Assembly (NCBI RefSeq): GCF_023898315.1
Contig: NC_064615.1
Location: 9,842,501-9,906,500 of the forward strand
Direction of reading: 5' to 3'
DNA from: Schistocerca nitens
Taxonomy: Eukaryota; Arthropoda; Insecta; Orthoptera; Acrididae
Length of the DNA stretch: 64,000 nt
Shown here piece by piece: positions 48,126 through 59,085 of this stretch. Below the pieces are notes generated by a model, which made no database searches, was not told where the DNA came from, and worked only from the letters and a program-made list of their open reading frames with translations. A program made the position numbers and the translations under genes. The number at the start of each line of letters is the position of its first letter. Within the stretch, counting starts at the first letter, position 1.

Positions 48126-49315
48126 TAGGGATGGACGATTATGCGTGATAGTCGATTTAATGGCCTTTCGGATTACCTGCATGAATCGATTATATCGATT
48201 GTGTCGTAATAAGCGGTTATTCGATTGCCATTTTAGTCTTTATTTTTAAGTCTACATAGCATTCAAGTAAAATTATTTTTTGTGATAAAAGGGTTCGCTG
48301 TACAAAAAATAAATTTATGCTGTCACAATTATGTTTATAGATTTTAATTGAGAATAGTTATTCAGTTTTATAAAGTACAAAATAGCATTTTTTTATTTGT
48401 AGCCGAAATATATACCTATGTAACATTAGTAAAACTAATTAATATCGTTGTTTTAAACACAAATGCTGTAGTTAATGTGCTTGCAAGCACAATACTTTTT
48501 CAACAATTGAAGTAATGAACATTAATCTGTGTAATCTTTTTCCACTGAGCCTCGTAGGCAAGTTGCTGCTGTATCCCCTGCCTTAGAAAACAGTCTTCCA
48601 GGAGGAACAAAAGTAGCCACTATTCTGAGGTTTCCACGAGCGGCACTACGCTGAACTACCCCACTGCCCTTCCAGAACTGCAGAGAAGATGATTTTAAGT
48701 TGATTACTGGTTAGTGTAAATAGATACGCACGTCATGGACAAAATCCTGTTTACTTGCTGTTGATGTGGCTCCTGCTGAGTTGAAACTAATTTCTCATTA
48801 ATTCTCCACAAATTCTCTTCTGCAGGAGCCGTTAAATGTAGTTGGCGTTCTCAGGCTTCGGCTACGTTCTGAGTCTGCATCTTTTCAACAATACAAGACT
48901 TTGCCAACACCTAGATCGCAGCAATCACAACACAGTCGGCACGGAATGTTCAGACTTGTGCCGACGTTGCACGATGAATACTGGGATAAGTCGGACTTGT
49001 TTCCTTACCCAAGCTATACACAGTAATTCAACACTCAACGGGCTTTCAGAGCAAAAAAAGGAAATCTCGAAATAATGAACCGCAGGAATAATCAATTCAA
49101 AAAGTGGTTCAAATGGCTCTGACAAGGGAACCTCCCCATCGCACCCCCCTCAGATTTAGTATGAAGTTGGCACAGTGGATAGGCCTTGAGAAACTGAACA
49201 CAGATCAATTGAGAAAACAGGAAGAAGTTGTGTGGAACTGAAAAAATAAGCAAAATATACAAACTGAGTAGTTCATGGGAAGATAGGCAATATCAAGAAC
49301 ATTGAGATCGCAGGT

Positions 49316-49386
49316 GCGCCGTGGTCTCGTGGTAGCGTGAGCAGCTGCGGAACGGAAGATCCTTGGTTCAAATCTTCCATCGCGCG
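49316..49386 (+). other. tRNA-like sequence (left arm of foldback)
   Basis: A-box-like TCTCGTGGTAGCG and B-box GGTTCAAATC, with GCGC/GCGC able to close an acceptor-like stem. It could be a pol III promoter fossil or a tRNA pseudogene. I cannot assign an amino acid safely. The inverted partner is at 49822-49893. Confidence 0.6.
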
Positions 49387-49821
49387 AAAAGTTTAATTTT
49401 TTATTTTCAGTTTATGTGACAAACTATTATGTTTTCATCACTTTTTTGGGAGTGATTATCACATCCACATGAAAACCTAAATCTGGCAAGGTAGAAGAAT
49501 CTTTTTACCCACTCGCCAAGTGTACAAGTTAGGTGGGTCGACAACATATTCCTGTCATGTGACGCACATGCCTTCACCAGTGTCGTATAGAATATATCAG
49601 ACGTGTTTTCCTGTGGAGGAATCGGTTGACCTATGACCTTGCGATCAAATGTTTTCGGTTCCCATTGGAGAAGCACGTCCTTGCGTCTACTAATCGCACG
49701 GTTTTGCGATGCGGTCGCAACACACAGACACTAACCTTATTACAGTGAACAGAGACGTCAATGAACGAACGGACAGATAATAACTATGCAAAAATAAAGA
49801 AAGTAAAATTTTCACTCGAGG

Positions 49822-49893
49822 GAAGACTTGAACCAAGGACCTCTCGTTCCGCAGCAGCTCACGCTACCACGGGACCACTCCGCTCCTGTGCTC
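49822..49893 (-). other. tRNA-like sequence (right arm of foldback)
   Basis: Minus strand GAGTGGTCCCGTGGTAGCG with B box GGTTCAAGTC, diverged from the left-arm copy at several bases. Confidence 0.6.
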
Positions 49894-50365
49894 AGATTGT
49901 CCATTATGTTACCTATGTGGCCCATGGACTACTCAGTTTGTATATTTTGCTTATTTTTTAGCAGTTCTATGCAACTTCTTCGTGTTTTCTCAATTGACCT
50001 GTGTTCAGTTTATCAAGGCCTATCCACTGTGCCAACTTGGGGGTGCGATGGGGAGGTTCCCTTGTGAGCACTATGGGACTTAACATCTATGGTCATCAGT
50101 CCCCTAGAACTTAGAACTACTTAAACCTAACTAACCTAAGGACATCACACACAACACCCAGCCATCACGAGGCAGAGAAAATCCCTGACCCCGCCGGGAA
50201 TCGAACCCGGGAACCCGGGCGTGGGAAGCGAGAACGCTACCGCACGACCACGAGATGCAGGCAATAATCAATTATGCAAAATTAATTGACTTGAAAGAAA
50301 TCTCGGTAAGACCGTAATCTATTACGAGAATAACATCAATTAATTGTGATTAATCGTCCATCCCA

Positions 50366-50965
50366 AGCATACAGTACTTGCACTAACGAGCGGGCAGAAT
50401 CAGTAGAGGTTTATAGTCGGTCAGTTAACATCTGGGAAAAGGGTCTCGGAAAATCGACTTGTGGTTAACGTGGAAAGTATTTAGCAATTGTACCAAGGCG
50501 TGAATTTAATTGATACATAAAGCTGAATGAGAAGACGTAAATTCGATAGTGTTTAGGATAGAGCAGTGTTGTACTTACGGGACAAGACGTCAACTTACGC
50601 GATTTATGTGAATGTCTACTGCCAGAGTGAATACAGGCACGCGGTGTGATTTATAGACGATGTGGCTTCTTGGAAATAAATTGAGTTTGATTTTGTGAAT
50701 TATACCTTGTGAATCAGTAATTAATATTTATGAGTGCTCCGTTGTCTGAAGCTCAAAAAACTGTGTAAGCAAAACGTCGTCTTTTACTGCAGAGCATCCA
50801 TGTCATTATCCGTTATTAATTTTGTGTGGCAGTTAATTACAGACAAGTCGCAATCAATCAGGTACACGGTTTATTTTGTATGTCGGACGCAGTCTATCGT
50901 AAATCGTCCCTCGTTAACGTCCGATAGGAAACACTGGTAAAGGGAGAATTTACAAGTGACTAGCG
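50366..50965. other. Unassigned spacer
   Basis: Nothing recognised. Confidence 0.4.
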
Positions 50966-52603
50966 GCTAAGCAAAGAAGGGAAAGCAGAAAGATGGAAGG
51001 AGTATATAGAGGGTCTATACAAGGGAGATGTACTTGAGGACAATATTATGGAAATGGAAGAGGATATAGATGAAGATGAAATGGGAGATACGATATTGCG
51101 TGAAGAGTTTGACAGAGCACTGACGGACCTGAGTTGAAACAAGGCCCCGGGAGTAGACAACATTCCATTGGAACTACTGACGGCCTTGGGAGAGCCAGTC
51201 ATGACAAAACTCTACCATCTGGTGAGCAAAATGTATGGGACAGGCGAAATACCCTCAGACTTCAAGAAGAATATAATCATTCCAATCTCAAAGAATGCAG
51301 GTGTTGACAGATGTGAAAGTTACCGAACTATCAGTTTAATAAGTCACAGCTGCAAAATACTAACGCGAATTCTTTACAGACGAAGGGAAAAACTGGTAGA
51401 AGCCGACCTCGGGGAAGATCAGTTTGCATTCCGTAGAAATGTTGGAACACGTGAGGCAATACTGAACTTACGACTTATCTTAGAAGAAAGATTAAGGAAA
51501 GGCAAACCTACGTTTCTAGCATTTGTAGTCTTAGAGAAAACGTTTGACAATGTAGACTGGAATCCTCTCTTTCAAATTCTAAAGGTGGCAGGGGTAAAAT
51601 ACAGGGAGTGAAAGGCTATTTACAATTTGTACATAAACCAGATAGCAGTTATAAGAATCGAGGGACATGAAAGGGAAGCAGTGGTTTGTAAGGGAGTGAG
51701 ACAGGTTTGTAGCCTCTCCCCGATGTTATTCAATCTGTATATTGAGCAAGCAGTAAAGGAAACAAAAGAAAAATTCGGAGTAGGTATTAAAATTCATGGA
51801 GAAGAAATAAAAACTTTGAGGTTCGCCGGTGACATTGTAATTCTGGCAGAGACAGGAAAGGACTTGGAAGAGCAGTTGAACGGAATGGACAGTGTCTTGG
51901 AAGGAGGATATAAGATTAACATCAACAAAAGCAAAACGAGGATAATGGAATGTAGTCGAATTAAGTCGGGTGATGCTGAGGGAATTAGATTAGGAAATGA
52001 CACACTTGAAGTAGTAAAGGAGTTCTGCTATTTTGGGAGCAAAATAACTGATGATGGTCGAAGTAGAGAGGATATAAAATGTAGACTGGCTATGGCAATG
52101 AAAGAGTTTCTGAAGAAGAGAAATTTGTTAATATCGAGTATAGATTTAAGTGTCAGGAAGTCATTTCTGAAAGTATTTGTATGGAGTGTAGCCCTGTATG
52201 GAAGTAAAACACGGACGATAAATAGTTTGGACAAGAAGAGAATAAAATCTTTCTAAATGTGGTGCTACAGAAGAATGCTGAAGATTAGGTGGGTAGATCA
52301 CATAACTAATGAGGAGGTATTGAACAGAATTGGGGAGAAGAGGAGTTTGTGGCACAACTTGACAAGAAGAAGGGACCGGTTGGTAGGACATGTTCTGAGG
52401 CATCAAGGGATCACAAATTTAGCATTGGAGGGCAGCGCGGAGGGCGAAAATCGTAGAGGAAGACCAAGAGATGAATACACTAAGCAGATTCAGAAGGATG
52501 TAGGTTGCAGTAAGTACTGGGAGATGAAGAAGCTTGCACAGGATAGAGCAGCATCGAGAACTGCATCAAATCAGTCTCAGGACTGAAGACCACAACAAGA
52601 ACA
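50966..52603 (+). mobile_element. RTE-type LINE copy, 5'-truncated
   Basis: Starts in the linker before RT (AKQRREKAERWKEYIEGLYK) and runs through ELLTALGEPVMTKLYHLVSK, SYRTISLISHSCKILTRIL, FAFRRNVGTREAILNLRLIL, VRQVCSLSPMLFNLYIEQA, a palm with FAGDIVIL (the catalytic FADD changed to FAGD) and the C-terminal LRHQGITNLALEGS block, ending CCACAACAAGAACA. Three stops divide otherwise open frames. TAGCGGCTAAGC (50961) and TAGTGGCTGAGC (52604) may be a worn target duplication. Confidence 0.92.
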
Positions 52604-52765
52604 TAGTGGCTGAGCGAGTATGTGTCTGATTACTAAAGCAAAGATAGGGCATTCAGGTATAGCTTCCTCCCCCATTTCTTTTCTTGGCTCTTTCTTTTGC
52701 TAGTAATGATTTGGCGATGTGACAAATGCAAATATCCGCAGTGGTTCGAAGTCAACGGTAGTATA

Positions 52766-52915
52766 TACACTCCGATCAAAGGTATCCGGACATCGATTAG
52801 TGAAGATTAGTAAAGGGTGTATCTACCCTTCTCCTTTATAAAGGCTTCAACTCTGCCGGGAACACTTTGAACAAGGTATATGAAAGTGTTTGAAAAATGG
52901 GACATTATTCTTCGT
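52766..52915 (+). mobile_element. Tc1-type transposon left end only
   Basis: TACACTCCGATCAAAGGTAT then CCGGACATCG is the inverted terminus of the family seen at 37379-37934. Sequence runs about 130 bp with no coding. G-rich low-complexity DNA follows (52940-52980). Confidence 0.65.
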
Positions 52916-52990
52916 TAAGACAAGGTTGGTTCGTTGATTTGGTGGGTGGTGGGGGGGCGAGGGGGGTGGGGGGGGGGCACCAAACAGCGA

Positions 52991-53190
52991 GCCGCACGGA
53001 GTGGACGCGCGGTAAGAGGCGCTATGTCACGGATTGCGCGGCCCCTCCCGCCGGAGGTTCGAGTCCTCCCTCGGTCATAGATGTATGTATTGTTCTTAGC
53101 TTAAGTTAGTGTTTGTAGTGTGTAAGTCTAGGGACCGATGACCTCAGCAGTTTTGTCTCTTAGGAATTCACTCACATTTGAACATTTTGA
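52991..53190 (+). mobile_element. tRNA-headed SINE, third head type
   Basis: Head GCCGCACGGAGTGGACGCGC, B box GGTTCGAGTCC, then TTAAGTTAGTGTTTGTAGTG, GACCGATGACCTCAGCAG and CACATTTGAACATTTTGA. The tail is the shared SINE module; the head is not that of the 19721 or 49098 copies. Confidence 0.88.
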
Positions 53191-53385
53191 GCCAAAGAGC
53201 GAGGTCATCGGTCCCATCGGATTAGGAAAGGATGGAGAGGGAAATCTGCCGTCCCCTTTCAAAGGAACCATCCCGGCATTTGTCTGAAGCGATTTAGGAA
53301 AATCACGGAAAACACGAATGAGGATGGCCGGACGCGGGTTTGAACCGTCGTTCTCACGAATGTGAGTCCATCTCGCTCGGTAGTG
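53191..53385 (-). mobile_element. SINE related to 2871-3105, damaged head
   Basis: Minus strand CCGAGCGAGATGGACTCACA, B box GGTTCAAACCC, body AAATGCCGGGATGGTTCC and AAAGGGGACGG. Compared with 2871-3105 it lacks about 20 bp holding the A box. Confidence 0.85.
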
Positions 53386-55132
53386 ACGTTGGATGCTAGC
53401 ATGTGGAACGATGTCGACCTTCTAACACCATCACTAGGGCAAGACAACAGGCTTGTCGGAATTTTCAGAGAGCTAACTTGTACCAATGCAATCATAACTG
53501 TTCATTCCTCTCACTCGCCACGGTATAAGAAGCTTTGTTTGACCCAGCGATTAATCAGAGACAGTATTACGTTTGCCTTTACACCAACATGGAATTACAC
53601 GAAAACCAGGCAATTAGTATTTTGAAACAGATGGTGTTTGCTAACGAATATCAGACCTGTGAGGCAACAAAAATGTACAATAAATTAAGAAACAAGAAAT
53701 TAACTTCTGACATCAGTGGAGAGCGTAGGAAGCAAGAATAACAGTCACAGAGCTAAAACTAGTTTACAACCATGACCTACAATGGCGCATGTACCATCCC
53801 CATGACGTCATTGTGAATGTTTACGAAACTAGTGCGACGATACAAAAACAGTTGTAATAATGAAAATATTGATGAAAGCTATAAAGTCGATGTGTTGTGA
53901 TTATTGCAGTGAAATATTGTAAAATAATATAGAAAAAGAACAATGAAAATTATTAATAATACGAAAACTATTTCAAGGACAATCTGTGAACAAAGATAAA
54001 AATGAATAGACAGTCCTCTAACGAAGAAGAAAGAGAAAAAAAGTTACTACTCTTCGTTTTGTTCTTAATGGTACAAGGACGCCATTGACGATTTCGTGAT
54101 GCGAATGGTATGTCTTTGTTACTAATACTGCAAGATAAAGTGTTCTTATGGTAATAATAATTAATCCTATAAATGTGTAAACTTGTGTTTTCCTTTCAAT
54201 AGTGTAGGGAGTGGCATCCCATAATTATTTCTGAATAATTTGCAGGTTTCGTATACTGAGCTCATTTTGTTTCAAAGACGCCATTACGGTCGACAACATA
54301 ATTTTAAGTTTTTCATTACGCCACATGACTTAAAAATAGGAACTCCCCTGAGAATTATCTGCTTAAGTTTTTCGCTTTAAGTGAATTAATATTTCACTGC
54401 AGAAACATTTTTTGTGTTAGCCTGGACCAGTCAGCACAGATCAGGTCTCACACGATTCACAACACAAAAAATAATTGAAATTCAGATTCAAAGAATTTTA
54501 ATCAGTTCTATAATAAGATTTCAATGCGAACCTCACAGAAAGCCCAGAGTCTCTTCTCATTAACGGAACAATGAAACTGGTCGCATTTCAATGTGCACGA
54601 CCTTTAGCTTTGCTACATTTCATGTCTAGTACGTTAAACACAAACATGCTACACTGCTTAAACTCGCAGTTGAAAATAAATTAACATTATTCGCACAATA
54701 ATCAAAGCCCGTCACGTAACAGTCAAGATTTTGGTGCACTTTAACACTGAATTTCAGCTTCGTGTTGCAGAACAGCACTGCGCGTCTGCAAACGACGAAA
54801 GTTAAGAGAAACATAATATTCTAATAACAACAGACCCTCGGAAAACTAAAGTGTCTGGGGCCAAGGCGCCCAAGAAAAGTACATTTCTTTTATTGAAAAT
54901 AGCAAAGCTCTATTAAGGTGGCTTTATTGGTGTTGCACTTTCTAATTTGCAACCTTTCATATCAGAGAACATCATTACGTGTTAGTTCATTTGAGTATTC
55001 GGCATTTACAAATGCATTTACCATTGACACTGAGAATAAGTCCTCTTAATTATTTCTTGTGCTCCACGAACATTGACAGTAAGATCATACAGTTCGGAAA
55101 GTAGTACACCAAGTTTCTAACACGACTGAGCA
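53386..55132. other. Unassigned spacer
   Basis: No firm features. Frames near 53535-53741 have a faint PLE-RT look (see rejected list). Confidence 0.4.
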
Positions 55133-55138
55133 GCGTCT

Positions 55139-56283
55139 ACATCTACATCTACATGATTACTCTGCAATTCACATTTTAGTGCTTCGCAGAGGGTTCATCG
55201 AACCACAATCATACTATCTCTCTACCATTCCACTCCCGAACAGCGCGCGGGAAAAACGAACACCTAAACCTTTCTGTTCGAGCTCTGATTTCTCTTATTT
55301 TATTTTGATGATCATTCCTACCTATGTAGGTTTGGCTCAACAAAATATTTTCACATTCGGAAGTGAAAGTTGGTGACTGAAATTTCGTAAATAGATCTCG
55401 CCGCGACGAAAAACGTCTTTGCTCTAATGACTTCCATCCCAACTCGCGTATCATATCTCCCACACCCTCTCCCCTACTACGTGATAATACAAAACGAGCT
55501 GCCCTTTTTTGCACCCTTTCGATGTCCTCCGTCAATCCCACCTGGTAAGGATCCCACACCGCGCAGCAATATTCTAACAGAGGACGAACGAGTGTAGTGT
55601 AAGCTGTCTCTTTAGTGGACTTGTTGCATCTTCTAAGTGTCCTGTCAATGAAACGCAACCTTTGGCTCGCCTTCCCCACAATGTTATCTATGTGGCCTTT
55701 CCAACTGAAGTTGTTCGTAATTTTAACACCCAGGTACTTAGTTGAATTGACAGCCTTGAGAATTGTACTATTTATCGAGTAATCGAATTCCAACGGATTT
55801 CTTTTGGAAGTCATGTGGATCACCTCACACTTTTCGTTATTTAGCGTCAACTGCCACCTGCCACACCATATAGCAATCTCTTCTAAATCGCTTTGCAACT
55901 GATACTGGTCTTCGGATGACCTTACTAGACGGTAAATTACAGCATCATCTACCAACAACCTAAGAGAACTGCTCAGATTGTCACCCAGGTCATTTATATA
56001 GATCGTGAACAGCAAAGGTTCCAGGACGCTTCCCTGGGGAACACCTGATATCACTTCAGTTTTACTCGATGATTTTCCGTCTATTACTACGAACTGCCAC
56101 CTTCCTGACAGGAAATCACGAATCCAATCGCACAACTGAGACGATACCCCATAGGCCCGCATCTTGATTAGAAGTCGCTTGTGAGGAACGGTGTCAAAAG
56201 CTTTCCGGAAATCTAGAAATACTGAATCAACTTGAGATCCCCTGACGATAGCGGCCATTACTTCGTGCGAATAAAGAGCTAGC
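55139..56283 (-). mobile_element. CR1/Jockey-superfamily LINE, 5'-truncated
   Basis: Same family as 1709-4600. It ends at about 55139 in ACATCTACAT-type repeats and is truncated within RT at about 56283. GCGTCT at 55133-55138 and 56284-56289 is a likely 6-bp target duplication. The PLE endonuclease remnant begins just to the right. Confidence 0.9.
55209..56258 (-). pseudogene. Reverse transcriptase C-terminal two-thirds, open frame
   Basis: 350 codons without a stop. FLDFRKAFDTVPHKRLL (palm A), VISGVPQGSVLEPLLF (B), then SLRLLVDDAVIYR where the family has FADD; the two aspartates are kept. Next come LTLNNEKCEVIHM, KYLGVKI, YTTLVRPLLEYCCAVWDP, ERVQKRAARFVLS, REIRARTERF and EWNGREIV. The methionine used as start (56258) is internal to the true protein; the fingers and the endonuclease are missing. 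Confidence 0.9.
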
Positions 56284-56284
56284 T

Positions 56285-56650
56285 GCGTCTAAGGAAAGCG
56301 AAAGTTAAGATCGATTTTCAGACAACTAATAGATGAAAGAACGGGATACATTTAGCAATTGCGGGGGTGCACAAAATATGTTGTAAAGTCTGTGACTGCT
56401 GTTATATCGGCCAAACGGTTCGTTCGTTTGACATATGATTTAGGGAGCACTCGTACGCTCGAAATAAAATAGCTTTTCGTATGCACATCAATACTGTCAA
56501 GCATACAGTAGGAGACACTACACACGGAGTGAAAATGCGCCCAAGGGAAGAAAGTTAGGTTTGTTAGAGGAACTGGAAATTTGTAGCAGTAGGAAGCACG
56601 TGCCTCATCGTATATTAAATGAAGAAACTGAATTTAATCAGAACTGTTAG
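56285..56650 (+). mobile_element. Penelope-like element GIY-YIG remnant
   Basis: Frames read KVCDCCYIGQTVRSFDI, FREHSYARNK and, in another frame, LLEELEICSSRKHVPH: the PLE nuclease core and its C-terminal part in order. Broken. The preceding PLE part is not seen left of the LINE. Confidence 0.75.
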
Positions 56651-57596
56651 CTTAGTATCTATTATGAGGCAGTTTAACTGGAGGCAGTCACCGCAAGAAA
56701 CGCAAGGCAAGAGCGGCAACTCGAAGGCTGTGGGCTGCAGCGCCATTAACCTCCATCTAGCGGCTCCTGCAAACTCAGCAACGGCTTTTCCTGCTGAACG
56801 AGTGGCGCGAATCATCCTCGATAGTTGCATTTAATTTTAAATATACCGTATTCATTGTTCAATGTTGTGTACTGACGAATAAACTTCTTAATTTATATTG
56901 TTTTCCTAATGAATGACGACGAACTACGTCGTGTAGTAAATTACAGCGTTTGTTTGCTTCCTCCACTTAGTCATACGACATTTATAATCTTTTTAAATCG
57001 TACCCTTTGTAAAGCTGTTTCACACTCTTTATTCTTTGCAGTATGAATTAACATAATTTTAATTTAATAAGAAGAGGGTAAAGAAAAATCTTTTTTCACA
57101 CTTATCACTTACGTACCAAAACGCCAACTACCATCACTTTTTGTAATTGTTAACTTGCCATTTTCATGTAAACACAACGGTCAGTATTGCTCTAACTATG
57201 AGTACATGGGAATCACGTGTCAACCAGCGTTTACTGTTCGGACAAGTTATCCAGAGTGTCGATGTAGTACATGTATTGTATGTTTTGCTTTTGACTTCAG
57301 GTACAGCTTACATGATAAGTTTCACCACGAATATGTTACTATTTTGGACAACCATATTACTTTTATGGGCTGTTAACTGAAAGCAAACGTTTGTTACCTG
57401 CTTCTTCTTTTTCTTAGACAAATCACAGCTTGCAGTTACCGAATGTAACGAAAATAATTGAATGGAGGTTTCAATGCATAAAATTTTTGCGACTCAGTAC
57501 AGGCTTTTTGTTTCAGTTGCTGTCACAGGTAGCACGGTAGGCTCATTTTTCTAGATAATTATGTCTTATTCTCAATTGCTTGCTAGTACATAATAT
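56651..57596. other. Unassigned spacer
   Basis: No domain in the frames at 56615-56834 or 57147-57380; these overlap on opposite strands or phases and look like chance. Confidence 0.4.
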
Positions 57597-58030
57597 CTAT
57601 ATATGATGGTAGTATCTGTTCCCGAAAGAACAGTTACCGTGGATGACCATGCAGCTTTGCTAGAAATGAAATGATAATTAAATAGATACCCTAGCTGCAA
57701 ACAGGCGTTGATGTACTTCATTGGGGACATGTTGAAATTGTGTGCCCCGACCGGGACTCGAACCCGGGATCTCCTGCTTACATGGCAGACGCTCTATCCA
57801 TCTGAGCCACCGCGGGCACAGAGGATAGTGCGTCTGCAGGGACTTATCCCTTGCACGCTCCCCGTGAGGTCCACATTCCCAACATATCCACACCACTCCA
57901 TTCGTAGTGCGCCTAATAGATGTTTGCCCATCATACTCATTACTCGTGGCAGATTAATCTACCAAGTCCCGTACGAGTTCGGGCACAGCGCGTGCGTTCG
58001 CACAAGAACAGATACTACCGTCATATATAG
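57597..58030. mobile_element. Short terminal-inverted-repeat element with tRNA-like core
   Basis: CTATATATGATGGTAGTATC (57597) and its inverted partner ending at 58030 form 24- to 25-bp termini with one mismatch. Just inside the left end CTGTTCCCGAAAGAACAG can fold. The interior holds the tRNA-like sequence at 57741-57820. No transposase. TA-rich flanks fit a Tc1/mariner-type target, but no duplication is certain. Confidence 0.7.
57741..57820 (-). other. tRNA-Thr-like sequence
   Basis: Minus strand: GGTGGCTCAGATGGATAGAG (D arm and A box), TCTGC-CATGTAA-GCAGG (anticodon arm, TGT, but A instead of the near-universal T33), GGGTTCGAGTCCC (T arm and B box), and TGTGCCC/GGGCACA at the ends. The spacing between T arm and acceptor is two bases too long, so I call it a pseudogene or a pol III promoter of the surrounding element. 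Confidence 0.6.
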
Positions 58031-58035
58031 TTAAA

Positions 58036-59085
58036 ATATGGCTTCCCGGCCACCTCACACCTACCTCTCCTTTCCACAGATATTCTCACTCCCACTTTTC
58101 CACCGTGTTCTTGGGCGCCCTCTAGGTCTTTTCCCATCCATCTTTAGTTCTTCCATAATTTTGGGGAGTCTCTGCCCATGCATCCTCTTAACATGCCCAT
58201 ACCATCTTATCTCTTTCTTTCAATTTCTTCTCTCATACTTTCTTGTTTGAGGTCCTTTCTAATCTCTACATTCCTTACTCTGTCCATTCTTTTTTTTTCC
58301 CTTAACTGCTCTGAGAAATTTCATTTCCCCTGCTTGCAGTCTGCTCCAGTCCCTTTCTTTCATTGTCAATGTTTCTCCACCATAGGTGACAATAGGGAAG
58401 TAATAATTCTTATACATCAGGAGTTTTGCTCTTTCTGAAACTTCATTATTCCAAATCAGATGTTTTATTTTTTGGTAGACATTGCCTCCCTTCTGTAACC
58501 TCCTATTGATTTCGTTAGTTATTCTTCCATCCCTAGATATTTCACTCCCTAAATAAGTGAAACTTTCTACCACTTTGAGAGGTTCTCCATTCAAGGTAAT
58601 ATTTCCATTGATTCCTTTCTCTCTTCCAAATACCATTACTTCACTCTTATCTTTATTTATTTTCAATCCATACCTTTTCATTATTTCCTTCCACGCATCA
58701 AGCTGTAACTGTACATCTACCTCTTTATCACCCCATATTACCATATCATCGACAAAAATCATCTTTTTGTTTTTTTCTTTTACTATATCTTTAACTGCCC
58801 TATTCATTCCCTCCAACACAACATTAAAAAGCGCAGGAGATAGAATACTTCCTTGCTTAAGTCCTTGTCTTATTTCGAAGTATTCAGAGTTCCCCAATGG
58901 TATTCTAATTCTACAATTGTGGCCTCTGTACATTGTCTTTATATCATTTATGTATCCATCTTCTATATCTATCTTCTTCAGTTCTTCCCAGAGTCTTTCC
59001 CTGTCAACTGAGTCATATGCCTTTTCTATAGTACATAATATACTGGCCCTTATTTTCGCTTTAGGCTGTACATAACAGCTTTTAC
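58036..59085 (-). mobile_element. RTE-like LINE, second family, 5'-truncated
   Basis: Minus strand: a start near IEKAYDSVDRERLW (palm A), YRGHNCRIRIPLG, RQGLKQGSILSPALFNVVLE (B), KKMIFVDDMVIWG (catalytic FVDD), LKINKDKSEVMVFG, FTYLGSEISRDGRI, LLMYKNYYFPIVTYGGETL, then in another frame KIRWYGHVKRMHGQRLP and RPRGRPRTRW, the usual RTE C-terminal blocks. The main frame is open for 224 residues (58259-58933). Not closely related to the CAA-tailed family. It begins right beside the 57597-58030 element. Confidence 0.88.

Larger units (their letters stand above)
49123..50064. mobile_element. Foldback element carrying inverted tRNA-like sequences
   Basis: 942 bp. The left terminus CAAGGGAACCTCCCCATCGC and the right terminus are inverted repeats extending about 150 bp (left to about 49277, right from about 49918). 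Inside each arm is a tRNA-like sequence (49316-49386 plus; 49822-49893 minus). TGA is repeated at 49120-49122 and 50065-50067, a possible 3-bp duplication. No transposase. The 89-codon frame at 49407-49676 has no known domain. Superfamily unassigned. Confidence 0.85.
49098..50262 (-). mobile_element. SINE with glycine-tRNA-like head, split by a foldback element
   Basis: SINE sequence is at 49098-49122 (tail, GGTTCAAATGGCTCT) and 50068-50262. On the minus strand the head reads GCATCTCGTGGTCGTGCGG with B box GGTTCGATTCC, like tRNA-Gly. It is followed by the same TTAGGTTTAAGTAGTTCTA body and tail as the other SINEs. AATAATCAATT flanks the whole at 49087-49097 and 50263-50273. Confidence 0.93.
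48126..50365 (-). mobile_element. hAT-type DNA transposon, decayed
   Basis: Left end TAGGGATGGACGATTA and right end, on the complement, TGGGATGGACGATTAATC are inverted repeats of the hAT kind, with CGATT-rich subterminal sequence. On the minus strand near 48.5-48.7 kb the frame RGNLRIVATFVPPGRLFSKAGD resembles the hAT C-terminal dimerisation block (RxxLxxPAxSVPSERLFSxAG). No clear 8-bp duplication. About half its length is a later SINE and foldback insertion. Confidence 0.55.

Noticed and set aside
53535-53741. Frame with VCLYTNMELHENQ resembling the PLE YTNVP block
   Set aside because: Only one short motif fits and flanking RT blocks are absent.
57741-57820. Functional threonine tRNA gene
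   Set aside because: Position 33 is A instead of T, the acceptor spacing is off, and it sits in an inverted-repeat element.
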